A stretch of DNA of 64,000 nt from JBLNBN01 sp050260015 (GTDB lineage: Bacteria > Bacteroidota > Ignavibacteria > Kapaibacteriales > UBA2268), in NCBI GenBank assembly GCA_050260015.1, contig JBLNBN010000028.1, positions 107,668 to 171,667 on the forward strand. The letters are read 5' to 3'. Position numbers and translations under genes: made by a program. This document shows, one piece after another, positions 1 through 9,515 of this stretch (positions within the stretch are counted from its first letter, which is position 1; every line of letters begins with the position of its first letter). The notes below the pieces were generated by a model. The model searched no databases. It was not told the origin of the DNA and saw only the letters and a list, made by a program, of their open reading frames with translations.

Positions 1-1322
1 TTTAATTCGACAGAATGAGTTTCGTTCGCTATATGGCAATAGCTCATAATTGTGCCAAGCCTGGGCACATTTGCCCCGTCCAGGCAGGCGTCCCAAACTT
101 GCGTGGGCTGAGTCTGCGTTACGCAAGTATCGATTAAATCAGGTTCGTAGTAGCAACTATGCGTATGCGGGGCGCCAAAATTGTGGCCCATCTCGTGGGC
201 TGTTACCGATACGTCCCACGTATAGTTGTAATTGGGATACTTCGTACCGCCCTTGATCCCGAGCAGGCAATACCCGGAGGACGTATCGCAGAGACTGCCA
301 ACCCCGGGCTCGCCGCCGTAGGAAATGCCGCCAATACTAAAGCTTCCGTTCGTACCGCCCGTATTCGTTGAGTAATTCCCCACGAAGAGGCATATCAGGG
401 ACAAATCCTCGGAACGAAGACTCTTCCATACGTCGGGCATCTTAAAAAGCATACTATAAAAATCTTTCTCATCATACTGCGCGAAAGGATCGCCCTCTTT
501 AGTCGTTCTTATCAACACCATCGGAATCGTAATCCTAACGTTAATCGCTTCTTCGTAGAGGATCGAGACGTGGGCCATAACCGAAGCGATATAGGCGGCC
601 GCTTTATCGTAATCCCGGTTCATCATCTCGTAAAAGCTATTTGGCGCGTCTATCCCAACGCGGCATTCCAGCAACTTGGTAAAATCGGGTTTAATGTCGG
701 CTTGCAAGCGTTCTTTGATCGCTTTTCTTGCGGACTCTGGCGCGTCCAGGTCGCTTTTCAATCCTTCGGACGGATCGTAGTCCCCCATTAAGTACTGTAA
801 GTTTTGCGCCGTTACCGCAATTTTGCTTTTACCGCTCGAAGTGATATCATAGTATTCGCCGTCCGCCTTTTTAACGTAGCCGTTCAGGTAGCCGTTGTAA
901 TAGGTAAGTACGACGTCGCTATTCTCGCGGCCGGAGATCCTCCCCCGGTAAGTGACAATTTTTGGAGATTCGACCGGTATTCTTTGCCCGCGCTCGACTT
1001 TGTACCATTTAGTTCTTTGATCGGCGGCGGAAGCAGTTCTTCTCAGCTCGACTTTATCGAAGGATATGGGATCCGTAGGGAAGTCGTTTATTATTACCGT
1101 GGCGGAATTAGAATTAAATATCTCTTCTGATTGGCTAAAGGACATATTAAATTCGGCCAGGGTCGAGTATTTATCGCTCATTCCAAGCAGCTTATCGCCG
1201 GAATACCGTTTTGAATTAATTTTCGACAGCAAGGATTTCCCCTCGAAAGACTGGGGGAAAGCGGTGCGCGCCGATAATATGCAAATTAAGGCGAGGAATG
1301 CCAAAGTCTTCAATTTTACCAT
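1..1322 (-). CDS. Exported reprolysin-like zinc metalloprotease, 3' end beyond window
   Basis: The reading frame starts at an ATG ending at 1322 and stays open to the window edge, giving 440 residues without a stop. Residues 1-23 form a signal peptide (basic start, hydrophobic core, AFPQS near the cleavage site). The zinc site HEMGHNFGAPH begins at about residue 376 and matches the HExxHxxGxxH motif of metzincins (M12B/reprolysin type). The metzincin Met-turn follows as IMSYCH with Met near residue 426. The protein is therefore a secreted endopeptidase. A C-terminal sorting domain would be expected for T9SS export but lies outside the window. It is downstream of the nuo operon on the same strand, separated by that operon's terminator, so it is a separate unit. 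Substrate unknown. Confidence 0.85.
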   Translation of the reverse strand, partial: MVKLKTLAFLALICILSARTAFPQSFEGKSLLSKINSKRYSGDKLLGMSDKYSTLAEFNMSFSQSEEIFNSNSATVIINDFPTDPISFDKVELRRTASAADQRTKWYKVERGQRIPVESPKIVTYRGRISGRENSDVVLTYYNGYLNGYVKKADGEYYDITSSGKSKIAVTAQNLQYLMGDYDPSEGLKSDLDAPESARKAIKERLQADIKPDFTKLLECRVGIDAPNSFYEMMNRDYDKAAAYIASVMAHVSILYEEAINVRITIPMVLIRTTKEGDPFAQYDEKDFYSMLFKMPDVWKSLRSEDLSLICLFVGNYSTNTGGTNGSFSIGGISYGGEPGVGSLCDTSSGYCLLGIKGGTKYPNYNYTWDVSVTAHEMGHNFGAPHTHSCYYEPDLIDTCVTQTQPTQVWDACLDGANVPRLGTIMSYCHIANETHSVEL

Positions 1323-1421
1323 CTATTTTCCAGTATAAATAATCGAATATTCTCCTGAACCGCCATAACGTTTATTCAGGGAAGTCTTCCTAAAAAACAA
1401 AGTTAACTATTCTTACCTAAT

Positions 1422-1450
1422 AAAAAAAGCCGCCTTGAGGGCGGCTTTTA
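1422..1450 (-). terminator. Rho-independent terminator of the nuo operon
   Basis: The stem AGCCGCC/GGCGGCT, read on the minus strand, is followed by a run of T. It lies 25 bases past the nuoN stop codon and upstream of the protease gene. Confidence 0.85.
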
Positions 1451-1474
1451 ATTTTATTAACTGTTGACGGGAGC

Positions 1475-2986
1475 TTACTTAATAAATACATTGGAGGCTT
1501 TTTCAGCCCATGCGGCGACCGGTCCATACCAGATGCCGAAAATTAATGTAAGAGCCGCCAGGGCGTACATAAGGGCCTGGGAGGTCATCCCATAGCTTAG
1601 CTTGCCTGCGTCTTCGGCGGGCTTGCGGATGTACATATTCCTGAAGATCTTCGCATAGTAAAAGAGCGAAACTACAGAATTAAGCACGCCTACAACTGCC
1701 AGCCATATCCAGCTGGGGTCGTTTATCACGGCCGCGAAGAGATAGAGCTTGCCGATAAAGCCTGCCGTCGGCGGAAGGCCCGTAAGGGAGATCAGGAAGA
1801 TCGTCATTGCCGCAGCCAACGCGGGAGCGCGGTAGCCCAAACCGTTGTAGTCTTCCAGTTCCTCCGAGCCGATCTTGCCGGCTACGAGCTGTACCACGTA
1901 GAAAGCGCCGAGATTCATCAGCATATACATAAAGAAATACACGAGGATGGCAAAGTTGCCCGCATTCGTCATTACGGCGACGCCCATTAGCAAATAGCCC
2001 GCATGAGCTATAGAGCTGTACGCGAGTATTCTCTTTACGTTCGTCTGCCAGAGAGCGACTAAATTGCCGAGCGACATGGAAAGTACCGCAAGAATAGCGA
2101 TAACGTACTTCCAGTTGATAGTCGAAAGCGTGTTCCATAGTTCCGGAGTCGAAACCGCAGGGTCGATAAAAGCGCTCTTTACGAAGCGGACTAATACCGC
2201 GAACCCGGCAGCTTTAGAAGCGACGGAGAGGTAAGCGGTAACGGCCACCGGGGAGCCCTCGTAGACGTCGGGCGTCCAAAAGTGGAACGGCACGGCTGAA
2301 ATCTTATAGGCGAAGCCCGCGATAATCATCATTCCGGACACGAACAGCGGAACTGTCTGAACGGGATTCGAAAGCAAATAGGAATTGATCTCGAAAATGT
2401 TCAGCGAACCGGTCAATCCATAGAGGAGCGACATACCGTAGATCATAAAGCCGGAGGCCAGCGAGCCGTAAAGAACGTACTTGAGCGACGCTTCGCTAGC
2501 GCGGCGCACTTCCTTCGTAAAGCCGGAGAGCACGTAGCTGGAGAGCGACATAGTTTCGAGTGCGAGGTAAATCATAATTAAATTCGCGCTCGAGGAGAGC
2601 AGGAACATGCCGAACGTCATTCCGCATATTAGGGAATAATACTCTCCCATGCTGCGTCCGGGCGTATTTAATTCCTTCGAAGCAAGGGACATCAGGACGA
2701 CGACCCCGCTCGAAAGGAGAATAATCCATTTAAAGAACATTGAGAACGAGTCGGCTACGAGAACTTGCGAAAAGATCGATTGATCCGCAGCCGATTGAGA
2801 CGCCATTACGAATCCTGTCGCAATAAATCCTAATAGAACTACGAATGCTGCGACATTTTTTACGCGCTTCATAATTATATCGGCTAATATAGCAACCACA
2901 AATGTAATTACCAGGGCAAGCTCGGGTCCGAAGGCCGAGACGTGCGCTGCGAGATCGCCGGCGTTAAAGTTATAATTCGGATTCAT
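1475..2986 (-). CDS. nuoN: NADH-quinone oxidoreductase subunit N
   Basis: 503 residues, the usual length for NuoN, with about 14 hydrophobic segments. It is one of the three antiporter-like proton-pumping subunits of complex I in the inner membrane. The proton-antiporter core shows the family pattern: a Lys in the amphipathic helix region (SLKYVLYGSLASG), then PFHFWTPDVYEGSP and a Lys-containing stretch (NVKRILAYSSIAHAGY). It is the last gene of the operon, 30 bases after nuoM, and is followed by a terminator. The start is ATG; the ribosome-binding site is weak, which suits translation inside a long operon. Confidence 0.97.
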   Translation of the reverse strand: MNPNYNFNAGDLAAHVSAFGPELALVITFVVAILADIIMKRVKNVAAFVVLLGFIATGFVMASQSAADQSIFSQVLVADSFSMFFKWIILLSSGVVVLMSLASKELNTPGRSMGEYYSLICGMTFGMFLLSSSANLIMIYLALETMSLSSYVLSGFTKEVRRASEASLKYVLYGSLASGFMIYGMSLLYGLTGSLNIFEINSYLLSNPVQTVPLFVSGMMIIAGFAYKISAVPFHFWTPDVYEGSPVAVTAYLSVASKAAGFAVLVRFVKSAFIDPAVSTPELWNTLSTINWKYVIAILAVLSMSLGNLVALWQTNVKRILAYSSIAHAGYLLMGVAVMTNAGNFAILVYFFMYMLMNLGAFYVVQLVAGKIGSEELEDYNGLGYRAPALAAAMTIFLISLTGLPPTAGFIGKLYLFAAVINDPSWIWLAVVGVLNSVVSLFYYAKIFRNMYIRKPAEDAGKLSYGMTSQALMYALAALTLIFGIWYGPVAAWAEKASNVFIK

Positions 2987-3016
2987 TTTACTGCCGAAAT
3001 AATTTAATAAAATTGA

Positions 3017-4651
3017 TTATAACAAACCGGCGAAGTTTCCGCCAATTTTAACGAATTCAATCAAGTGATTAACCGAACCGGTCATCATATTCATTACCGC
3101 GTTGGGTTGGATTCCAAGGTAGATAACGATTACTGCAAGCGGGATGAGAGCCGTCAGCTCTATTCCGTTCACGTCGTCGTGCTTGTATTGCTTACCGGTC
3201 GGATCCCAAGGGCCCTGCCAGCGCTCGGGGAGCTTGCCGAAGAAGACCTTCTGAAGAGCCCAGAGCATGTAGGCGGCGCCTAAAACGATACCCAATGCGC
3301 TTATCACCGTCAAAACGGGATAAGTTTGGAATGCGCCAAGGAATACCAGGAGCTCGGAAACGAAGCCGCTAAGCCCGGGCAAACCGATTGCCGCGAAAAA
3401 GGCGATGCTCATAATTCCGGTGTAGATTGGCATCTTGTTCGCCAAACCGCCAAAGTCGTCCAGGCCGCGAGTATGAGCGCGATCGTAGATTACGCCCACG
3501 ATCATAAAGAGCATAGCCGTGATCGTGCCGTGGTTGAACATTTGGAAAATAGCGCCGACCATGCCGTTCGTGTTCATCGCGCTCATGCCGAGCATAACGT
3601 AACCCATGTGGGAAACCGATGAGTAAGCGATGAGCTTCTTGAAGTCGCGCTTGCCGATCTTGTGCTGACCCAAAGCGCAGAGCGCTCCGTAAACGATCGA
3701 AACCATGCCGATGAAGGCGATGTAATCCTGGAAGTAGCGAACCGCGTCGGGGAAGATAGGCCAAGCGATGCGAAGCATGCCGTAGGTTCCCATCTTTAAA
3801 AGGACGCCCGCAAGTATTACCGATATAGGCGTCGGGGCCTCGACGTGAGCGTCGGGAAGCCAGGTATGGAACGGTACCAGCGGAACCTTAATCGCGAAAC
3901 CGACGAAGAGAGCTACGAAAGCCGCGTATCTCCAAGTGGTGTCTATGCCGGCCAGCATTGCGCTAGCGGAGAACTTAGTCGGATCCATCATGTCGAATAA
4001 GTTGAACGAACCTACCGCGAAGTAGAGCGCGATCATAACCAAGAGCATGAAGACGGAACCGAATAACGTATATATAAAGAATTTGATAGCGGCGTATTCT
4101 TTGCGGGGACCGCCCCAGATGCCGATAAGGAAGTACATCGGCAGAAGCATGAGCTCCCAGAAAACGTAGAACAGGAAGAAGTCAAGCGCTACGAAAACGC
4201 CCATCATTCCAAGGTCCAATAAAAGGTACATCGCGAAATACCCTTTCGGGGATTTCTTAATGCCGAAGCTGGCAAAGGAAGCAACGAAGCAAATCAAAGC
4301 CGTAAGCAGTATCATAGGAGCGCTCAAGCCGTCTATGCCGACGAAATAATCTATGCGCACGTCGCCAAGCATGGGCAAGCCTTGCACAAATATCCAGGGA
4401 ACGCGTTCTACGAATTGCATGCTGTTCGGATCGTTGACGCCGACCATGCCGTTGTTAAAGTTTAGGTAAATGACAACTGCTAGAACGAGTTGAAGGAAAG
4501 TTACTCCAACCGTAAGCCATCTCATTATGTTATTTTGAGTCTCTTTACCGCTTTCGCCTGCCCCGGCGGGGACCAACAGCACGGCAATCATGCCAAGCAG
4601 CGGCAGAAATGTTATCAGAGTTAGCGGTCCGATACCAAGAAAGTCCAACAT
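3017..4651 (-). CDS. nuoM: NADH-quinone oxidoreductase subunit M
   Basis: 544 residues, a polytopic membrane protein with about 14 helices, homologous to Mrp antiporters. It forms one of the proton channels in the membrane arm of complex I. Visible family motifs are FFLFYVFWELMLLPMYFLIG (catalytic Glu in helix 5), LVPFHTWLPDAHVEAPTP and FKKLIAYSSVSHMGYVMLG. The start ATG at 4651 has a strong GGAGG ribosome-binding site. The gene lies 40 bases after nuoL and 30 before nuoN, in the usual L-M-N order. Confidence 0.97.
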   Translation of the reverse strand: MLDFLGIGPLTLITFLPLLGMIAVLLVPAGAGESGKETQNNIMRWLTVGVTFLQLVLAVVIYLNFNNGMVGVNDPNSMQFVERVPWIFVQGLPMLGDVRIDYFVGIDGLSAPMILLTALICFVASFASFGIKKSPKGYFAMYLLLDLGMMGVFVALDFFLFYVFWELMLLPMYFLIGIWGGPRKEYAAIKFFIYTLFGSVFMLLVMIALYFAVGSFNLFDMMDPTKFSASAMLAGIDTTWRYAAFVALFVGFAIKVPLVPFHTWLPDAHVEAPTPISVILAGVLLKMGTYGMLRIAWPIFPDAVRYFQDYIAFIGMVSIVYGALCALGQHKIGKRDFKKLIAYSSVSHMGYVMLGMSAMNTNGMVGAIFQMFNHGTITAMLFMIVGVIYDRAHTRGLDDFGGLANKMPIYTGIMSIAFFAAIGLPGLSGFVSELLVFLGAFQTYPVLTVISALGIVLGAAYMLWALQKVFFGKLPERWQGPWDPTGKQYKHDDVNGIELTALIPLAVIVIYLGIQPNAVMNMMTGSVNHLIEFVKIGGNFAGLL

Positions 4652-4691
4652 TAATCCTCCGGATTACTATTTTTATTCATTAATTATCAAA

Positions 4692-6845
4692 TTAGGAAAA
4701 GAAGTATACCAGTATCATCAACCCGATCACCGAAAGCACGATATAGGTCTGAACGCGGCCCGTTTGAAGCTTGCGTAGTATCCCGCCCCAAAATCCGGTA
4801 AAGTTTGCCGTGAAATTTACTAAGCCGTCCACCACGTTGTTATCGAACCAGCCGACGACAAGGGATATTCCGCGCCACAGGGATGCCATACCGTTGACGG
4901 CGCCGTCGATGACGTAGATATCGAACCAGGAAAGCAATTTGGAAATGCCTATCGTTCCGCCGATAAAGGTGGCTGCATATATCTCGTCGAAGTACCACTT
5001 ATTGTACGACAGCTTGTACAGCGGCTTTATCATATTCGCTATAGTGTCGGGGTTGAAAATCTTAAATTGATAGAAAGTGAACGAGAGAAGTATGCCTCCG
5101 CCAGCGATTAGAAGCGAGAGAATCATAGCGGTTGTGTGCTGGCCGTGCATAGTTTCTTCGAATATATTTAGAGCATGGTGCGCCGAGCCATGTTCCTCGG
5201 CCGGAGCTGTCGCCTCATGCGCCGGGGCAGCTTCATGCGCGGCAGGGGCCGCTTCGTGCTTTGCCAACGGCATAATAAAGTCGTACTGGTATGCCGCGGG
5301 GACCGCGGTAGCCGGGGCTGCAGTTAATTTCTGGAACCAACCGTTCGTCGCGTCCAAAGGATTCCATGAATAGAAGGCGAAGATAGAAAGCGCCGCCAAT
5401 AGTATCAGCGGGCCGGTTATAACGGCTTTATTCTCGTGCGTATGCTCGGCGATATGCGTTTTGGGTTTTCCATGGAAAGCTTCAATAGCCAATCGGAACA
5501 TATAAAACGCCGTCATGCCTGCCGCGGCGAATCCCGCTATAGGGATCGTCCAATGGCCGGTGAGCTTACCGAAAGCGAGCGTGCCGGCTAGTATGCCGTC
5601 CTTGCTAAGGAAGCCGGACGTGAAAGGCACGCCTGCGATGGCGAGCGTTGCGAAAAGAAAAGTATAATAAGTCTTCGGCATCGTATGGCGCAAGCCGCCC
5701 ATGTTACGGATGTCTTGGGGGTCCATGTCGTGGTTATGCGCATGGTGCATCGCGTGGTGCATTGCGTGAATAACGGAACCGGAAGCCAGGAAGAGGCAGG
5801 CCTTGAACCATGCGTGCGTAACGAGGTGCATAAAGCCGTTCGTGTACGCGCCGACCCCGAGAGCCATTATCATGTAGCCAAGCTGGCTTACCGTCGAATA
5901 TGCTAATATTTTTTTAAAGTCGTTTTGAGTAATAGCGATAGTGGCGGCAACGAACGCCGTGATCGCGCCGATATAAGCGACGAAGAGCATAGCGTCGGCC
6001 GTGAGCATCGGGAAGATGCGCGCCGTTAAGTATACGCCGGCCGCGACCATGGTTGCCGCATGGATTAACGCGGATACGGGGGTCGGGCCTTCCATTGCGT
6101 CCGGCAGCCATACGTGCAGCGGGAACTGGGCCGATTTGCCGATCGCGCCGCAGAAGAGCAATATGCCCGCCATCGTTAGCCAGAAACCGCTATCGAAGGG
6201 AATTATGCCGGAGGAGATCTTAGCGAAGATCTCGTCGAACATGAAAGTGTCGTAGGTAAAGAAGCAGATCATGATTCCAATGAAGAAGCCAAGATCGCCT
6301 ATACGGTTCGTAAGGAACGCTTTCTTGCTTGCGTTCGCCGCCGAATCCTTTTCGTACCAGAACCCGATGAGCAAGTACGAGCTAATGCCCACGAGCTCCC
6401 AGAATATGTACATATTTAAAAGGTTATTGGCGATAACTATACCAAGCATCGAGAATGTAAATATTCCCAAATATGCGTAGAACCGCGAGTACCTCTTGTC
6501 GTCCGCCATGTATTCCGTCGAGAACAGGTGCACGAGCGTGCTGATAAGCGTAACGACGATCAGCATAATCACCGAAAGGTTATCTAAGCCGATTCCAATC
6601 GTAATTTTCCTCGAAATCAGGTCAAACCAATTGAATTTAACCTGGATCATGCCAGCGTCGCCGTAATAAACGAGCTTATTAAAGGCAACGACCGCAGAAA
6701 GCGCGAGATCGGCGGCAAGTATGCCTGTGCCGAGCCAACCGGAAGCGCGTCCTAATTTCTTTCCGAAGAAAATTAAAATTACGAATCCGAGTAGCGGCAG
6801 CAGTAGGATCACTCCCGCTAACGTTAATAAATTGTCAGGTGTCAT
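4692..6845 (-). CDS. nuoL: NADH-quinone oxidoreductase subunit L
   Basis: 717 residues, somewhat longer than the common 610-650. It is the distal proton-pumping subunit of complex I, carrying the lateral amphipathic helix HL near the C terminus. Motifs include FWELVGISSYLLIGFWYE, FPLHVWLPDAMEGPTPVSAL and FKKILAYSTVSQLGYMIMA. The extra length comes partly from a low-complexity loop at about residues 525-560 built of Ala/His/Glu/Pro (repeating AHEAAPA-like units), preceding the last helices. A second His-rich stretch (AMHHAMHHAHNHD) lies near the middle. It sits 45 bases downstream of nuoK. Confidence 0.97.
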   Translation of the reverse strand: MTPDNLLTLAGVILLLPLLGFVILIFFGKKLGRASGWLGTGILAADLALSAVVAFNKLVYYGDAGMIQVKFNWFDLISRKITIGIGLDNLSVIMLIVVTLISTLVHLFSTEYMADDKRYSRFYAYLGIFTFSMLGIVIANNLLNMYIFWELVGISSYLLIGFWYEKDSAANASKKAFLTNRIGDLGFFIGIMICFFTYDTFMFDEIFAKISSGIIPFDSGFWLTMAGILLFCGAIGKSAQFPLHVWLPDAMEGPTPVSALIHAATMVAAGVYLTARIFPMLTADAMLFVAYIGAITAFVAATIAITQNDFKKILAYSTVSQLGYMIMALGVGAYTNGFMHLVTHAWFKACLFLASGSVIHAMHHAMHHAHNHDMDPQDIRNMGGLRHTMPKTYYTFLFATLAIAGVPFTSGFLSKDGILAGTLAFGKLTGHWTIPIAGFAAAGMTAFYMFRLAIEAFHGKPKTHIAEHTHENKAVITGPLILLAALSIFAFYSWNPLDATNGWFQKLTAAPATAVPAAYQYDFIMPLAKHEAAPAAHEAAPAHEATAPAEEHGSAHHALNIFEETMHGQHTTAMILSLLIAGGGILLSFTFYQFKIFNPDTIANMIKPLYKLSYNKWYFDEIYAATFIGGTIGISKLLSWFDIYVIDGAVNGMASLWRGISLVVGWFDNNVVDGLVNFTANFTGFWGGILRKLQTGRVQTYIVLSVIGLMILVYFFS

Positions 6846-6890
6846 AATTTTATTTTTACGTTAATTTATATTCTTAATTCGTTGCGCCTT

Positions 6891-7199
6891 CTACTCGCGC
6901 ATACCCGAGATTTCGTCCACGTCTATGTGCTTGTAGTTTTGGTAAATATTCAGAACGATGGCGAGCGCTACCGCGACTTCGGCCGCGGCGAGTATGATAA
7001 CGAAGATCGACGCTACCTGCCCGTCCATATTCATGCCGCCAAATTTAGAGAAGGCGATAAAATTAATATTAGCGGAGTTGAGTATAAGCTCGAGCCCCAT
7101 CAGGACCATGATGGCGTTCTTGCGGCTAACGATGCCGTACACGCCAAAGGAGAAGAGAATTGCGCTGATTATCAGGAAATGAGTTAATCCTATGTCCAT
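6891..7199 (-). CDS. nuoK: NADH-quinone oxidoreductase subunit K
   Basis: 102 residues with three transmembrane helices, the family's standard size. The segment GLELILNSANINFIAFSK carries the conserved membrane Glu needed for proton translocation; a second acidic residue is in the AAAEVAVALAIV helix. It is part of the complex I membrane arm, between NuoJ and NuoL, with the usual gene order J-K-L and a 24-base gap after nuoJ. Confidence 0.97.
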   Translation of the reverse strand: MDIGLTHFLIISAILFSFGVYGIVSRKNAIMVLMGLELILNSANINFIAFSKFGGMNMDGQVASIFVIILAAAEVAVALAIVLNIYQNYKHIDVDEISGMRE

Positions 7200-7223
7200 A
7201 TTGAACCCGTTTAATTTTAAATG

Positions 7224-7730
7224 TTAGTTGTTAGGACGGCGAGCTATGAGCGCGGCCCCGAGAAATGCGATCAACAGCATTACGGCCGCAGCTTCGACCG
7301 CGATTAAATATTCCGTGAACAGGCTCGAGCCAATGGCCTCGATTGTCGAAACGCCGTTTGCCGAGGGCAGCGTGCGCCACGTCGTACCGGAAAACATAAC
7401 GCCGAGCGAAAGCGCGATGATCGCGGCCGCGGCCGCGGCCATGCCTATCTGCAGCTTGCCCGTAAGGCCGGACTTAATGTCCACGCCCGTTATTCGCGAG
7501 GTCAACATAACGCCAAAGATGATCAGCACTAATATGCCTCCGATATAGATCATGATTTGCGTTATCGCCAAAAAGTCGGAATTAAGCAGGACGTAAAAGC
7601 CGGCCACTCCGAAAAATGTAAACAGCAGCGAGAAAGCCGAATACATCAGCTTGCGGGAGAATATAACTCCCGCTGCCGATATAAGGATAATTGCCGCAAA
7701 CGTATAGAACGCTATTCCGTAAAAGTCCAT
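7224..7730 (-). CDS. nuoJ: NADH-quinone oxidoreductase subunit J
   Basis: 168 residues with five predicted transmembrane helices. It is a membrane-arm subunit next to the quinone tunnel. Typical features are ISRKLMYSAFSLLFTFFGVAG-like helix 2 and the pi-bulge helix around MIYIGGILVLIIFGVML. An alanine run near residue 95 is encoded by a repeated GCGGCC stretch. The C-terminal half ends in the EYLIAVEAAAVMLLIAFLGA helix. It follows nuoI by 31 bases. Confidence 0.96.
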   Translation of the reverse strand: MDFYGIAFYTFAAIILISAAGVIFSRKLMYSAFSLLFTFFGVAGFYVLLNSDFLAITQIMIYIGGILVLIIFGVMLTSRITGVDIKSGLTGKLQIGMAAAAAAIIALSLGVMFSGTTWRTLPSANGVSTIEAIGSSLFTEYLIAVEAAAVMLLIAFLGAALIARRPNN

Positions 7731-7761
7731 ATCTTTGCTTTATCTTTAATTAATAATTCCG

Positions 7762-8373
7762 CTATTTAGTAATTTGCTTAGCGTCCGGAGCCGTAGCCCC
7801 GTCGGCTTTTTTAGCTTCTTCCGCGGCGGCCTTGGCTTTAGCCTCGGCTTCTGCGCGCTTCTTCTCTTCCGCATATTTTGCGTACATTTCTTTCTTAGCG
7901 GCCGCGCGATCCGGGGTTAAATCCGAGAAGCTGTAGATCAGGTTGCGGCGGTTGTACGTGGAGTACTCGAATTCCTGGGTCATCTGGATTGCGTCCGTCG
8001 GGCATGCCTCCGTGCAGAGCGAGCAGAAGCAGCAGAGACCGAAGTCTATGTCGTACCTCGTCACCCACGTCTTGCGCGGTTTGCCGTCGGCTAAAGCCGG
8101 AACTTCAGGATCGCCCGGAGTGACTTTAGCTATTTCGACTGTAATACAATCCGAAGGGCAAGCCCTAACGCACGCGGAACAACCGTCGCATTTATTTATG
8201 TCTAAATACAACCTGTTGCGGGCGTTCTCGGGCATTTGTTCATCGCGTATCGGGTGGTAATGGTCCGGATACTGAAGCGTGACTTTCTTTTGGAACATGT
8301 GATCTATCGTCACTTTCATACCGACAAGCGCCGTGTAGATCGAGTTCCATATATTTCCAAAATATGTTGCCAT
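7762..8373 (-). CDS. nuoI: NADH-quinone oxidoreductase subunit I, two [4Fe-4S] clusters
   Basis: 203 residues. It is the ferredoxin-like subunit that carries clusters N6a and N6b between the peripheral arm and NuoB. Two CxxCxxCxxxCP motifs are visible: Cys 62, 65, 68, 72 and Cys 114, 117, 120, 124. A C-terminal tail of about 40 residues (161-203), rich in Ala, Glu and Lys, extends beyond the core and ends in a polar stretch; it looks helical or coiled and has no known role. The gene follows nuoH by 55 bases. The start ATG is preceded by a GGAG-type site. Confidence 0.97.
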   Translation of the reverse strand: MATYFGNIWNSIYTALVGMKVTIDHMFQKKVTLQYPDHYHPIRDEQMPENARNRLYLDINKCDGCSACVRACPSDCITVEIAKVTPGDPEVPALADGKPRKTWVTRYDIDFGLCCFCSLCTEACPTDAIQMTQEFEYSTYNRRNLIYSFSDLTPDRAAAKKEMYAKYAEEKKRAEAEAKAKAAAEEAKKADGATAPDAKQITK

Positions 8374-8428
8374 TTTTATTTTACTCCTTACGGAAACTAA
8401 TTATCAATTTTATAAGTCTCTGCGCCGA

Positions 8429-9478
8429 TTACCTGATCATCGCCCAGAGAGAGATCGCCAGGAAGCACACGAAAGAAACCGGGAGCAGTACTTTCCAGCT
8501 CGTGTACATAAGTTGATCTACGCGAAGCCTTGGAAGCGTCCAGCGCAACCATATCTGCAGGAATACGAACGCCATGCCTTTCGTTATGAACCATACGATC
8601 TGCCAGATCGGCCCGTTCAGTATATCGCCGAATGGAGACTGCCAGCCGCCGAAGAACATTACGGTTAAAAGCGCGGCCACGACGAACATATTTGCGTACT
8701 CGGCGAAGAAGAACATCGCGAACTTCATGCCGCTGTACTCGGTGTGATAACCCGCTACGAGCTCGCTCTCGCCCTCGGGGATATCGAACGGTGTTCTGTT
8801 CGTTTCCGCCAGCGATGCGATAAAGTATATCAGGGACATAACGATCATAAACGGAACGACCCAAGCCTTTTCCCAGCCGCCATAGCCGCCGAGAATGTTC
8901 CAATTCCAGAAGCCGCCGCCCTGTTGGCGAATGATCTCCTGTATGTTCAGGCTGCCCGCGAGAGTAGCGATCGTTAAAAGCGTAACGGCTATCGGGATTT
9001 CGTAGCTGATCATCTGGGACGCGGCGCGCATAGCGCCAAGGACCGAATATTTATTGTTCGAAGCCCAACCGCCCATGATAATAGCCAAAACGCCGAAGGA
9101 TCCGATCGCAAAGATATAGAACAAGCCGATATTCAAACCCGCGGGAATGAATACCGAGCTGAACGGTATCGCTGCGTAAGCGGCATACGCCGCTGTGAAC
9201 GCTAAGAATGGAGCTATATTAAATAACGGTTTATTCGCGCCCGCCGGAGTAATGTCCTCCTTCTGCAGCAGCTTAAGCACCTCGGCTATCGGCTGCAGGA
9301 CTCCCTTCCAACCGGTGCGCATGGGGCCGACCCTGTCCTGCATCCACGCCGATATTTTTAACTCGCCCAGGATCGCGACCAGCGCGTAGGGCAGAATAAA
9401 GACCAGCGGGAGAGCCGCGACGATTAATAACGTCCAGACATTCTCGCCAAAGAGGCTATAAACAAAATTATGTTCCAT
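8429..9478 (-). CDS. nuoH: NADH-quinone oxidoreductase subunit H
   Basis: 349 residues with eight to nine transmembrane helices, normal for NuoH. It forms most of the quinone-binding chamber and links the peripheral and membrane arms of complex I. Recognisable segments are the N-terminal MQDRVGPMRTGWKG-like loop, AETNRTPFDIPEGESELVAG with its conserved acidic residues, and WLRWTLPRLRVDQLM near the C terminus. It is placed between nuoD and nuoI, the order found where nuoEFG are absent. Confidence 0.97.
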   Translation of the reverse strand: MEHNFVYSLFGENVWTLLIVAALPLVFILPYALVAILGELKISAWMQDRVGPMRTGWKGVLQPIAEVLKLLQKEDITPAGANKPLFNIAPFLAFTAAYAAYAAIPFSSVFIPAGLNIGLFYIFAIGSFGVLAIIMGGWASNNKYSVLGAMRAASQMISYEIPIAVTLLTIATLAGSLNIQEIIRQQGGGFWNWNILGGYGGWEKAWVVPFMIVMSLIYFIASLAETNRTPFDIPEGESELVAGYHTEYSGMKFAMFFFAEYANMFVVAALLTVMFFGGWQSPFGDILNGPIWQIVWFITKGMAFVFLQIWLRWTLPRLRVDQLMYTSWKVLLPVSFVCFLAISLWAMIR

Positions 9479-9515
9479 ATCAACTAAGCTTTATTTTTAA
9501 TTTGTTTTTACTTAA

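Noticed and set aside
7428..7445. Tandem GCGGCC in nuoJ as a regulatory repeat
   Set aside because: It simply encodes an alanine run in a membrane helix.
7228..7548. Plus-strand frames across the nuo genes, such as this 106-residue one
   Set aside because: They are mirror frames of the conserved nuo genes, have no ribosome-binding sites and no family features.
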